A stretch of DNA of 41,910 nucleotides from Mycobacterium arosiense ATCC BAA-1401 = DSM 45069 (GTDB lineage Bacteria > Actinomycetota > Actinomycetes > Mycobacteriales > Mycobacteriaceae), in the NCBI RefSeq assembly GCF_002086125.1, contig NZ_MVHG01000040.1:1-41910 (forward strand). The letters run 5' to 3'. This document shows positions 30,894-39,111 of the stretch, piece after piece. The notes under the pieces were generated by a model that saw only the letters and a list, made by a program, of their open reading frames with translations, searched no databases and had not been told where the DNA came from. The translations under genes were made by a program, and so were the position numbers. Each line of letters opens with the position of its first letter. Position 1 is the stretch's first letter.

Positions 30894-32173
30894 GCAGCCA
30901 CGAGCGCCGGCTGACGCTCAATGTCAACGTGTTGAACCTGGGCATTCACACCGCATCGTGGCGGCGATCGACCGAGGCGCCCACCGCGTTCACCGATCCC
31001 GGCTTTTACGTGCGAATGGCCGAGATCGCCGAGCGCGGAACGCTGGACGCGCTGTTCCTGGCCGACGGTCCCGCCTTGCGCGATCACCCGGCTCTGCGCC
31101 CGTCCCAGGCCCTGGAGCCGACCGTGATCCTGGCTGCCATCGCGGCGGACACGGAGCATCTCGGGCTCATCGGGACGTTGTCCTCGACATTCAACGACCC
31201 GGTGGAGCTGGCGCACCGGTTACTCAGCCTCGATCACCTGTCCGGTGGGCGCCTCGGCTGGAATGTCGTCACCACATATTCCGAGGCGGCCGGCGGCAAT
31301 TTCGGCCTCGCCGCCCTTCCCGACCGGCAAACGCGATATCGGCGCGCCGCGGAGTTCGTCGACGTGGTGCTGGCCTTATGGCGCGACGCCGCGGCCGATG
31401 CGGGCGGCATCGACCACCGGGGCGAATTCTTCAGTGTGACCGGCTCGTTGCCGCCGGGCCCGTCCCCGCAGCGGCATCCGCTGCTGGTACAGGCGGGAGG
31501 GTCGCCGCAGGGGCGGGACCTGGCCGGCCGCGTCGCGGATGCGGTGTTCAGCGCGGAACTCGACCTGGACGCCGGTATCGAGCACTACCGCTACGTCAAG
31601 GACGTCGCCGCGGCACACGGTCGCGGCCGTGACGCGGTACGCATCCTGCCGGGACTCATCACCACCATCGGCAGTAGCCGCGCCGAAGCGCAGCGACGCT
31701 ACGACGAGCAGAACGAGCTCCTGCCCGCGGGCCACGACGTCGAGCGGTTGTCACAGACCCTCGGGGCGGACCTGTCGGGACTCGCGCCGGACGAACCCAT
31801 CCCCGCGCGGCTGCTGGGGCCCGTGCCGGATCCATCGAAGTTCGTCGGCTCGCTGGGCTTTCGGGAGTCGTTGGTGCGTCTGGTGACCAGCCGCGGGCTG
31901 ACGCTGCGGCAGACGCTCCGCGAATTCAGCGGCTCGGGCCACCGGGTGATCGTGGGATCGCCGGTCGACGTGGCCGACACGATCGAACAGTGGTTTTGCG
32001 CCGGTGCCGCCGACGGCTTCAACCTGATGCCCGACGTCTTCCCCGACGGTCTGGAGGTGTTCGTCGACGAGGTAGTGCCGATCTTGCGGTCCCGCAAACT
32101 TTTCCGCACCTCGTACACGGACAAGACGCTGCGCGAACGGCTCACCGGCGACCGATACGTCGCCGCGGCGTGA
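30890..32173 (+). CDS. LLM flavin-dependent monooxygenase, NtaA/SnaA/DszA family
   Basis: This 427-residue TIM-barrel monooxygenase belongs to the group of nitrilotriacetate, pristinamycin and dibenzothiophene-sulfone monooxygenases, all two-component enzymes using FMNH2 made by a separate reductase. Family blocks are LDALFLADGP, STFNDPVELAHRLLSLDH, GRLGWNVVTTYSEAAGGNFG, HPLLVQAGGSPQGRDLA and DGFNLMPDVFPDGLEVFVDE. With the DszC/SfnB-like protein in the divergent arm, it could oxidize a sulfone and release sulfite. No FMN reductase gene is in the window. It is coupled to the upstream LLM gene by ATGA. Confidence 0.92.
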   Translation: MSSHERRLTLNVNVLNLGIHTASWRRSTEAPTAFTDPGFYVRMAEIAERGTLDALFLADGPALRDHPALRPSQALEPTVILAAIAADTEHLGLIGTLSSTFNDPVELAHRLLSLDHLSGGRLGWNVVTTYSEAAGGNFGLAALPDRQTRYRRAAEFVDVVLALWRDAAADAGGIDHRGEFFSVTGSLPPGPSPQRHPLLVQAGGSPQGRDLAGRVADAVFSAELDLDAGIEHYRYVKDVAAAHGRGRDAVRILPGLITTIGSSRAEAQRRYDEQNELLPAGHDVERLSQTLGADLSGLAPDEPIPARLLGPVPDPSKFVGSLGFRESLVRLVTSRGLTLRQTLREFSGSGHRVIVGSPVDVADTIEQWFCAGAADGFNLMPDVFPDGLEVFVDEVVPILRSRKLFRTSYTDKTLRERLTGDRYVAAA

Positions 32174-32194
32174 ACCCAAGAAAGAAGGTGCACC

Positions 32195-33280
32195 GTGCCC
32201 ACCGGGAAGGGTCAATTTCTCTGGTACATACCGAATACCGTCGAGCCCGGCCATCGAGGCGACGACACCGTCGACGGCTGGGGCAGCCTGGATTACTCGG
32301 TCGATCTGGCGCAGCGCGCCGAGCAACACGGCTGGGAAGGCGCGCTGATCGGGACCGGCTGGGGGCGGCCGGACACGTTCACGGTGGCGACCGCGATCGC
32401 CGCGCGTACCAACAACTTCGCGCCACTGGTGGCCGTCCGCCCCGGTTACTGGCATCCGGCGCATTTCGCCAGCGCGGCGGCAACACTGGATCGCCTCAAC
32501 AACGGCCGGTTGCTGGTGAACATCGTGAGCGGCGCCGATGACCTCGCCGCCTACGGCGACCCCGAAATCGACAAGGCGCGCCGCTACGACCGCACCCGCG
32601 AATTCATCCGCCTGGTCCGCCGGTTGTGGAGCGAGGACGATGTCACCTTCCGCGGCGAGTTCTACCGCGTCGAACACTCGACGCTGCAGCCGCGCCCGCT
32701 CGGTGCGGACGAAGGCCGGTACCCGAAGCTGTACTTCGGTGGAGCCTCGGCGGCCGCCGAGCAGGTCGCCGCGACCGATGCCGACGTCCAACTGTTCTGG
32801 GGCGAGCCACTGGACGGGATCGCCGAGCGCATCGACAGGCTGAAGTCGTTGTCCGACAAGCTCGGTCGCGAGCATGCGCCGCTGGAATTCGGCCTTCGGG
32901 TCACCACGCTGGTGCGCGACACGTCCGAACAGGCCTGGCGCGACGCCGAGGCGAAGGTCGCCAAGCTGGCCGGCACCCCCACCATGCTGCTGCTGCACGA
33001 CCCGGCGGGATCGGCGGGCCAGCGGCGGCTGTCCGATCTCGCCGAGCGCGGCGAAGTGCTCGACTCCTGCCTGTTCACCACGCCGAGCAAATACGGCGGC
33101 GAGGGCGCCGGGACGACATGGCTGGTCGGCTCGGCCGGCGAGGTCGCCGCCGCGCTGCGCAAGTACGCCGACCTCGGGGTCACCCATTTCGTGTTGTCGG
33201 ACACCCCGTACAAGTCGGAGACGGTCCGGCTCGGCGACCAGCTGTTGCCGCTGCTGCGCCCTACGGCCGTCGGAGACTGA
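32195..33280 (+). CDS. SsuD-like LLM monooxygenase (alkanesulfonate monooxygenase family)
   Basis: This 361-residue TIM-barrel enzyme resembles alkanesulfonate monooxygenase SsuD, which uses FMNH2 and oxygen to release sulfite. Matching blocks are ATLDRLNNGRLLVNIVSG, LYFGGASAAAEQVAATDADV, SAGQRRLSDL and GAGTTWLVGS. Aligned by eye to E. coli SsuD from memory, the arginine in FGLRV is kept, but Cys54, His228 and Tyr331 are Arg, Thr and Thr. The enzyme may therefore act on another sulfur substrate, closer to SfnG-like sulfone oxidation. AAGAAGG about 8 nt before GTG 32195 is the ribosome site. It is third in the plus arm and ends 5 bp from the convergent prepilin peptidase. Confidence 0.9.
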   Translation: MPTGKGQFLWYIPNTVEPGHRGDDTVDGWGSLDYSVDLAQRAEQHGWEGALIGTGWGRPDTFTVATAIAARTNNFAPLVAVRPGYWHPAHFASAAATLDRLNNGRLLVNIVSGADDLAAYGDPEIDKARRYDRTREFIRLVRRLWSEDDVTFRGEFYRVEHSTLQPRPLGADEGRYPKLYFGGASAAAEQVAATDADVQLFWGEPLDGIAERIDRLKSLSDKLGREHAPLEFGLRVTTLVRDTSEQAWRDAEAKVAKLAGTPTMLLLHDPAGSAGQRRLSDLAERGEVLDSCLFTTPSKYGGEGAGTTWLVGSAGEVAAALRKYADLGVTHFVLSDTPYKSETVRLGDQLLPLLRPTAVGD

Positions 33281-33285
33281 GGACC

Positions 33286-33732
33286 TCAGAGCAGCGCCAG
33301 CCCCACGCCCACCGCGCTGGCCAGACACATCGACGGCCCGTGCGGCACCGGGGCCGTACCGCGGGCACCGCCGCCGAGCCGGGCGGCCATCCCCAGCGCC
33401 GCGGTCAGCAGCGGCGCCCCCAGCGCCGCCAGAAACCACGCGCCGACGCCGAAGCAACCGGTCAACGCCCCCAGGCCGAGTGCCAGCTTGACGTCACCGG
33501 CGCCCATCGCGCCCGGCGACGCGCAGTGCACCACGAAATAGATCGCGGTCAGCGCCCCGGTCCCGGCCAGCGCCGCCGGACCGCGGCCGGCCAGTGTGGC
33601 GACCGCCAGAATCGTCGGGGCGCCGGTCAGCGTCAGCGCGTTGGGCAGGCGGCGTTCCCGGATGTCATAGCCACTCAACACCGCCAACCAGGCCAGCACC
33701 ACACACGCCGCCGCAATTCGCATGCGCGGCAC
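33286..33732 (-). CDS. Prepilin peptidase, A24 family (Rv2551c homologue)
   Basis: This 148-residue integral membrane aspartic peptidase cleaves type IV prepilin-like leader peptides. The two catalytic aspartates are D23 in GYDIRERRLPN and D80 in the GxGD motif GAGDVKLALGLG. Five to six hydrophobic segments are visible. The N-terminal methyltransferase domain of long PilD enzymes is absent, as in the Flp/Tad-type short enzymes. The GTG at 33732 is 1 nt after the aroE stop, so it is last in the alaS-ruvX-mltG-aroE operon; an in-frame ATG at 33723 is possible. It forms the right border of the accessory cluster. Confidence 0.9.
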   Translation of the reverse strand: MPRMRIAAACVVLAWLAVLSGYDIRERRLPNALTLTGAPTILAVATLAGRGPAALAGTGALTAIYFVVHCASPGAMGAGDVKLALGLGALTGCFGVGAWFLAALGAPLLTAALGMAARLGGGARGTAPVPHGPSMCLASAVGVGLALL

Positions 33733-33733
33733 G

Positions 33734-34564
33734 CTAATCCGGTGCGGCCACCGCGCAAGTCATGGCCTCGCGCGGCGCGGGCCGCCCGGTGAACTGCTCC
33801 ACCTGCGCGAAGGCCTGATGCAGCAGCATCTGCAGGCCGCTGATCACCCGCCCGCCGGCGGCGCTGACCGCGGCGGCCAGCGGCGTGGGCCACGGGTCAT
33901 ACACGGCGTCCAGCAGCACACCGATGCGTGCGAAGGCGCCGGCGTAGCGCGCGGCGACGTCCGCCGGGATGGTGCTGACCAGCACCTCGGCGCCCGCCAC
34001 CTCGTCGGCGAGCCCGTTCGCTTCCAGGCCGCAGAACCGGGTCGGCACGCCCAGTTCGACGCCCAGGTCCACCAGCCGGGCCGCCTTGTCGGGGTTGCGG
34101 GCTACCACGGTGATGCCGGCGACGCCCAGTTGGGCCAGGCCGGCGACGGCCGCCGGTGCGGTGCCGCCCGATCCACAGACCAGCGCCCATCCAGAAGCGC
34201 CGCCCAACGCCCCGGCGACCCCGTCGATGTCGGTGTTATCGGCCCGCCACCCCGTCGGCGTCCGCACCAGGGTGTTGGCCGAGCCCACTCGCTGCGCGCG
34301 GTCTGTGCGGTCGTCGGCGAACCGCAGGGCGGCGAACTTGCCGGGCATGGTCACCGACACGCCGACCCATTCCGGCCCCAGGCCGCCGACCACGCCGGGC
34401 AGCTGCTCGGCGTCGCATTCGATGCGGTCGTAGGTCCAGTCGGCCAGGCCCAGCGCGCGGTAGGCGGCCAGGTGCAATTGCGGGGATTTCGAGTGGGCGA
34501 TCGGCTTGCCGAGCACGGCCGCCTTGCGGGGCGCCGGGCTAGCGGGGGGTGCTGTCGAGGACAC
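33734..34564 (-). CDS. aroE: Shikimate 5-dehydrogenase
   Basis: This 276-residue enzyme reduces 3-dehydroshikimate to shikimate with NADPH, step 4 of the shikimate pathway. The substrate-binding block is GKPIAHSKSPQLH, followed by SVTMPGKFAA with the catalytic lysine and ADNTDIDG with the catalytic aspartate. The NADPH loop is CGSGGTAPAA, then VVARNPDKAARL. The C-terminal GLQMLLHQAFAQVEQFTG is characteristic. GTG 34564 is the likely start; it lies inside the end of mltG, a 26-bp overlap. It is encoded well away from the main aro operon, as in H37Rv. Confidence 0.95.
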   Translation of the reverse strand: MSSTAPPASPAPRKAAVLGKPIAHSKSPQLHLAAYRALGLADWTYDRIECDAEQLPGVVGGLGPEWVGVSVTMPGKFAALRFADDRTDRAQRVGSANTLVRTPTGWRADNTDIDGVAGALGGASGWALVCGSGGTAPAAVAGLAQLGVAGITVVARNPDKAARLVDLGVELGVPTRFCGLEANGLADEVAGAEVLVSTIPADVAARYAGAFARIGVLLDAVYDPWPTPLAAAVSAAGGRVISGLQMLLHQAFAQVEQFTGRPAPREAMTCAVAAPD

Positions 34565-35777
34565 CGTTGTGCTTAGCCAGCTCGATGTTGGCCAGGTGTT
34601 GTTGATAGTCGCGGGTGAACAGCGTTGTGCCCTGCGCGTCGATGGTGACGAAGTACAGCCAGTCACCGGGCTGCGGGTGCTCGGCGGCGTTCAGCGCGTC
34701 GGTGCCGGGCGAACAGATCGCGGTGGCCGGCAAGCCCTGCGACACGTAGGTGTTCCACGGCGTCTTTTGGGCCCGGTCGGCGTCGCTGGTGGCCACCTCG
34801 CGGCGGTCCAGCGGGTAATTGACCGTCGAGTCGAACTCGAGCGTGTGATGCGCGTGCAGCCGGTTGTAGATGACCTGCGCGACCTTGGCGAAGTCCTGGG
34901 AGTTGGATTCCTGCTGCACCAGCGACGCCACCACCAGGATGTCGTAGGGCGACAGGCCCATGGCCTCGGCGGTGTCCACCAGCCCGGACTTGGCGTACTC
35001 CTCGGCGCCGGCGCCGATCAGGGTGGCCAGGATGGCCTCCGGGGAGGCCGACGGATCGATGTTGAAGGTGCCCGGCCCGATCAGCCCCTCGATGCGGCGG
35101 TGGTCATTGCCGAGCTCACCGACGGGTTCGGTGGCCCATGGCGGCACCGCCAGCGCCAGGGCGGAACTGTTGGTGGCGGCGGCCCGCAGGCCCTGCACCG
35201 GGACGCAGCGCGTATCCCCGTCCAGGTCGACGCAGGTGGCGCGCGAGATCAGCGTGAGGATTCCCGGCGTCACCACGTTGGTTTTCATGTCGGTGGTGTC
35301 GTCGAGCTGACGGCCCTCGGGAATGACCAGCCGGCCCACCCGGCTCTTGGGGTCGGCCAGCCGCGCGACGGCGTTGGCGGCCGGGATCTCGGTGCGCATC
35401 CGGTAGAAGCCCGGCTGGATCGCGTTGATGGCGCTGTTGCCGTGCGCCGCGTTGACGAACGCCCGCACCGTCTTGATGACCTGCTCTTTTTGCAGCGTCT
35501 CGCCGATATTGGTGGTCGAGTCACCGGCCTGGACCTGGATCACCAGGTCCCGCTTGCCGCTGCCGGTGTAGTCGTCGCCGGCCCCGAAGAGCGTGTGCCA
35601 CAACTTGCCGCCCACGAAGACGCCGGCGAGCACCACCACGACGAAAATGGCGAGCGCGATCTTGCCGGCGAAGCGGCGCCGCCGGCGGCCCCGCTCGGCC
35701 TTCCGCGCGACGCGGCTCGGCCTGCGCGCACCCACCGCCTCGGGCTCAGCCCGTTCCCGCCGTGCGCTGTCAACCAT
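34539..35777 (-). CDS. mltG: Endolytic murein transglycosylase MltG
   Basis: This 412-residue protein cleaves glycan strands in nascent peptidoglycan and helps set strand length. It has a basic cytoplasmic N-terminus rich in arginine (residues 1-37), one membrane segment (about 38-58), a LysM-like region and the YceG catalytic domain. The catalytic glutamate is E290 in ASLVQQES, equivalent to ASIVEKET of E. coli. Further blocks are PWNTYVSQGLPATAICSPG and DWLYFVTIDAQGTTLFTRDYQQH. It overlaps ruvX by 8 bp at its start and aroE by 26 bp at its end. Confidence 0.95.
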   Translation of the reverse strand: MVDSARRERAEPEAVGARRPSRVARKAERGRRRRRFAGKIALAIFVVVVLAGVFVGGKLWHTLFGAGDDYTGSGKRDLVIQVQAGDSTTNIGETLQKEQVIKTVRAFVNAAHGNSAINAIQPGFYRMRTEIPAANAVARLADPKSRVGRLVIPEGRQLDDTTDMKTNVVTPGILTLISRATCVDLDGDTRCVPVQGLRAAATNSSALALAVPPWATEPVGELGNDHRRIEGLIGPGTFNIDPSASPEAILATLIGAGAEEYAKSGLVDTAEAMGLSPYDILVVASLVQQESNSQDFAKVAQVIYNRLHAHHTLEFDSTVNYPLDRREVATSDADRAQKTPWNTYVSQGLPATAICSPGTDALNAAEHPQPGDWLYFVTIDAQGTTLFTRDYQQHLANIELAKHNGVLDSTPR

Positions 35778-36276
35778 CGCTGAGCTCCCCCGCCATCGCG
35801 GCGCGGCGCTGATCCAGCCAACTCTGCAGGATCGCCACCGCCGCGGCCTGATCGATCACCGCACGCTGTTCTTTGGCCCGCACCCCGGCCGCGCGCAGCG
35901 AGCGCTGGGCGGCCACGGTGGTCAGCCGCTCATCGGCCAGCCGCACCGGTACCCCGGCGATGCGCCGGGCCAGCGCGTCCGCCACCTCGATCGCGTCGAG
36001 GGCCGACGGGCCGGTGCGATCGGCCAGCGTGCGCGGCAAGCCGACCACCACCTCGACGGCTTCGTATTCGGCGACCAGCGCGGCCAGCTGTCGCAGGTGT
36101 TTGCCGGTGCGGTCGCGGCGCACGGTCTTCACCGGGGTGGCCAGGATCGCGTCGGGGTCGCTGCAGGCCACGCCGATGCGCACGCTGCCCACGTCGATGC
36201 CGAGCCGCCGTCCCCGGCCGGGGTCCTGGTGAGGATCGCCGGGCCGGTCGGGCGAGCGGTGCTGTGTCAAAACCAC
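35770..36276 (-). CDS. ruvX: RuvX/YqgF-family Holliday junction resolvase-like protein
   Basis: This 168-residue protein has the RNase H-like fold. The first catalytic aspartate is in LGIDVGSVRIGVA, followed by VVGLPRTLADRTG, LADERLTTVAAQRSL with the acidic DE pair, and DQAAAVAILQSWLD at the C-terminus. The family acts on nucleic acid: 16S pre-rRNA maturation in E. coli (YqgF) and Holliday junctions in mycobacteria. The GTG at 36276 directly abuts the alaS TGA, with no intervening base. The conserved order alaS-ruvX-mltG is the same as in H37Rv. Confidence 0.95.
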   Translation of the reverse strand: MVLTQHRSPDRPGDPHQDPGRGRRLGIDVGSVRIGVACSDPDAILATPVKTVRRDRTGKHLRQLAALVAEYEAVEVVVGLPRTLADRTGPSALDAIEVADALARRIAGVPVRLADERLTTVAAQRSLRAAGVRAKEQRAVIDQAAAVAILQSWLDQRRAAMAGELSDG

Positions 36277-38979
36277 TCAATCGACCCGCGCTATCACGGC
36301 GATCTCCGAACGTAGGGCGCCGAGCGCGGCGTCGATGCCCGCCGGATCCTTGCCGGAACCCTGCGCCAGGTCCGCCTTGCCACCGCCGCGGCCGTCGACC
36401 GTCGCCGCGAGCTGCTTGACCAGGTCGTTGGCGCGAAGACCCAGGTCCTGGGCGGCCGGGTTGGCGGCGACGGCATAGGGCACCGACCCGCCCTGGCCCT
36501 CGGCGATCAGCGCGACCACCGCGGGGTCGCTGCCCAGCTTGCCGCGGATGTCGCCGACCAGTGAGCGCAGGTCACCCGCCGTCATCTCGCCCGACATCCG
36601 TTGCGCCACCACCCGGACGTTACCGACGCGCTCCGCGCCCGCCGCGGCGTTGGTCGCGGCGGCCCGCGCGCCGGCCAGCCGGACACGTTCGAGTTCCTTC
36701 TCCGCCGCCTTGAGCCGCTCCACCAGGCCGGCCACCCGGGCGGGCACCTCGTCGGACGGCACCTTGAGCGACGACGCCAGCCCCGCCATCAGCGCGCGTT
36801 CCTTGGCCAGGTGCCGGAACGAGTCCAGCCCGACGTAGGCCTCCACCCGGCGCACCCCGGAACCGACCGAGGACTCGCCCAGGATGGTCACCGGCCCGAT
36901 CTGGGCCGAGTTGTGCACGTGGGTTCCACCGCAGAGCTCCAGAGAGAAGGGGCCGCCGATCTCCACCACCCGCACCTCGTCGGGGTAGGCCTCGCCGAAC
37001 ATGGCCATCGCGCCCATCGCCTTGGCCTTCTCCAGCTGCTCGGTGAACGTGTGCACCTCGAAGTCGGCCTGCACGGCCTGGTTGGTCACCTCTTCGACCT
37101 GGGTGCGCTGCTCCTCGGACAGCGGCCCCTGCCAGTTGAAGTCGAACCGCAGGTAGCCCGGGCGGTTGAGCGACCCGGCCTGAACGGCGTTGGGGCCCAG
37201 CACCTGCCGCAGCGCCGCGTGCACCATGTGGGTGCCCGAGTGGCCCTGGGTGGCGCCGCGCCGCCACTGCGGGTCGACCGCCGCGACCACGGTGTCGCCC
37301 TCGACGAACTCACCGGACTCGACGTTGACCCGGTGCACCCACAGGGTTTTGGCGATCTTCTGCACGTCGATGACCGCCGCACGGGCGGTCTCACCGGCGC
37401 CCGTTCCGCTGATGGTGCCCTCGTCGGCGATCTGGCCGCCGGCCTCGGCGTACAGCGGCGTGCGGTCCAGCACGAGTTCGACCCGGTCGGCCCCCTCGGT
37501 GCCGTGGGTGACCACCGGAACCCGCTTGCCGTCGACGAAGATGCCCAGAATACTTGCCTCGGAAGTCAATTCGTCGAAGCCGGTGAACTCGGTGGGGCCG
37601 GCGTCGACCAGCTCGCGGTATGCGGTCAGGTCGGCGTGGGCGTGTTTGCGCGCGGCGGCGTCGGCCTTGGCGCGGCGGCGCTGCTCGGCCATCAGTTCCC
37701 GGAAGCCGACCTCGTCCACGTGCAGGCCGGCCTCGGACGCCATCTCGAGCGTGAGCTCGATGGGGAATCCGTAGGTGTCGTGCAGGGTGAAGGCGTCGGA
37801 GCCCGAAATCGCCTTCGCGCCAGAGGCTTTGGTGGTGCCGGCCACCTCGTCGAACAGCTTCGAGCCCGCCGCCAGTGTGCGATTGAACGCGGTCTCCTCG
37901 GCGACGGCGATGCGCCGGATCCGGTCGAAGTCGGCGACCAGTTCGGGGTACGACGGCCCCATCGCGTCACGCACGGTGGCCATCAGGTCACCGACGATGG
38001 GCCCCTCGATGTCGAGCAGCCTGGCCGAGCGGATCACCCGGCGCAACAGCCGGCGCAGCACGTAGCCGCGGCCGTCGTTGCCGGGCGTGACGCCGTCGCC
38101 GATCAGGATGGCCGCGGTGCGGCTGTGGTCGGCGATAATCCGGTAGCGCACGTCGTCGTCGTGGTTGCCCACGTCATAGGGACGCGCGGCGACGGTGGCC
38201 ACCTTGTCGATGACCGGGCGCAGCAGGTCGGTCTCGTAGACGTTGTGCACGCCCTGCAGGATGAAGGCGACCCGCTCCACGCCCATGCCGGTGTCGATGT
38301 TCTTGCGCGGCAACGGCCCCAGGATCTCGAAGTCGGCTTTGCCGGTGCCCTCGCCGCGTTCGTTCTGCATGAACACGAGATTCCAGATCTCGATGTAGCG
38401 GTCCTCGTTGGCGATCGGGCCGCCCTCGACGCCGAACTGAGGCCCGCGGTCGTAGTAGATCTCCGAGGACGGGCCACAGGGGCCGGGGATGCCCATCGAC
38501 CAGTAGTTGTCCTCCATGCCGCGGCGCTGGATGCGGTCGGTGGGCAGGCCGGCGATCTCCTGCCACAGCCGCACGGCCTCGTCGTCGTCGAAAAAGACCG
38601 TCGTCCAGATGCGTTCGGGATCCAGGCCGTAGCCGCCCTGCTCGACGCTGTTGGTCAGCAGGGTCCAGGCCAGTTCGATGGCGCGGCGCTTGAAGTAGTC
38701 ACCGAACGAGAAGTTTCCCGCCATCTGAAAGAACGTGTTGTGCCGGGTGGTGATACCGACCTCGTCGATATCGGGCGTGCGGATGCACTTTTGGATGCTG
38801 GTGGCCCTCGAGTACTCGGGGGTGCGCGCGCCCAGGAAGTAGGGCACGAACTGCACCATGCCCGCGTTGACGAACAGCAGGTTGGGGTCGTCGAGGATCA
38901 CCGATGCGCTCGGCACCTCGGTGTGGCCCGCCTTCACGAAATGATCAAGAAACCGCTTCCTGATCTCGTGTGTCTGCAC
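36277..38979 (-). CDS. alaS: Alanyl-tRNA synthetase
   Basis: This 900-residue class II synthetase charges tRNA-Ala and edits mischarged serine or glycine. The catalytic core runs from the N-terminus (RKRFLDHFVKAGHTEVPS, motif 2 in TRHNTFFQMAGNFSFGDYF, motif 3 in GRGYVLRRLLRR). The editing domain has the zinc-ligand HxxxH in HSGTHMVHAALR and CGGTH further on. The C-terminal domain (AANPAAQDLGLRANDLVKQL, then RGGGKADLAQGSG) is the DHHA1-type oligomerization part. The start is GTG 38979, four residues shorter overall than H37Rv. It heads the ruvX-mltG-aroE-prepilin peptidase operon. A 131-bp leader precedes it; I saw no T-box. Confidence 0.97.
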   Translation of the reverse strand: MQTHEIRKRFLDHFVKAGHTEVPSASVILDDPNLLFVNAGMVQFVPYFLGARTPEYSRATSIQKCIRTPDIDEVGITTRHNTFFQMAGNFSFGDYFKRRAIELAWTLLTNSVEQGGYGLDPERIWTTVFFDDDEAVRLWQEIAGLPTDRIQRRGMEDNYWSMGIPGPCGPSSEIYYDRGPQFGVEGGPIANEDRYIEIWNLVFMQNERGEGTGKADFEILGPLPRKNIDTGMGVERVAFILQGVHNVYETDLLRPVIDKVATVAARPYDVGNHDDDVRYRIIADHSRTAAILIGDGVTPGNDGRGYVLRRLLRRVIRSARLLDIEGPIVGDLMATVRDAMGPSYPELVADFDRIRRIAVAEETAFNRTLAAGSKLFDEVAGTTKASGAKAISGSDAFTLHDTYGFPIELTLEMASEAGLHVDEVGFRELMAEQRRRAKADAAARKHAHADLTAYRELVDAGPTEFTGFDELTSEASILGIFVDGKRVPVVTHGTEGADRVELVLDRTPLYAEAGGQIADEGTISGTGAGETARAAVIDVQKIAKTLWVHRVNVESGEFVEGDTVVAAVDPQWRRGATQGHSGTHMVHAALRQVLGPNAVQAGSLNRPGYLRFDFNWQGPLSEEQRTQVEEVTNQAVQADFEVHTFTEQLEKAKAMGAMAMFGEAYPDEVRVVEIGGPFSLELCGGTHVHNSAQIGPVTILGESSVGSGVRRVEAYVGLDSFRHLAKERALMAGLASSLKVPSDEVPARVAGLVERLKAAEKELERVRLAGARAAATNAAAGAERVGNVRVVAQRMSGEMTAGDLRSLVGDIRGKLGSDPAVVALIAEGQGGSVPYAVAANPAAQDLGLRANDLVKQLAATVDGRGGGKADLAQGSGKDPAGIDAALGALRSEIAVIARVD

Positions 38980-39086
38980 TTTCGGAGTCCGCTTCTTTCC
39001 GTTACTTCGACGTCTGGCTCCCAGCCTATTCGCCGGGCGTGAGAAGCCCATCTAACGACGCATTTCGACCGCTCACAGTACCTGCC

Positions 39087-39111
39087 CCCGGCGCGCCGGG
39101 CGCCCGGGCGC
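39087..39111 (-). terminator. Candidate GC-rich terminator hairpin after the YjbQ gene
   Basis: Two adjoining perfect palindromes, CCCGGCGCGCCGGG (39087-39100) and GCGCCCGGGCGC (39100-39111), start at the YjbQ stop codon. There is no T-tract, as is common for mycobacterial terminators. It lies between YjbQ and the alaS promoter region. A TAGGCT -10-like box for alaS is at about 39021-39026. Confidence 0.4.

Noticed and set aside
36601..39042. 813-residue plus-strand open frame
   Set aside because: Antisense to alaS over its whole length and without any recognisable motif.
38980..39110. T-box leader for alaS
   Set aside because: Only about 130 bp, with no T-box consensus or terminator/antiterminator pair.
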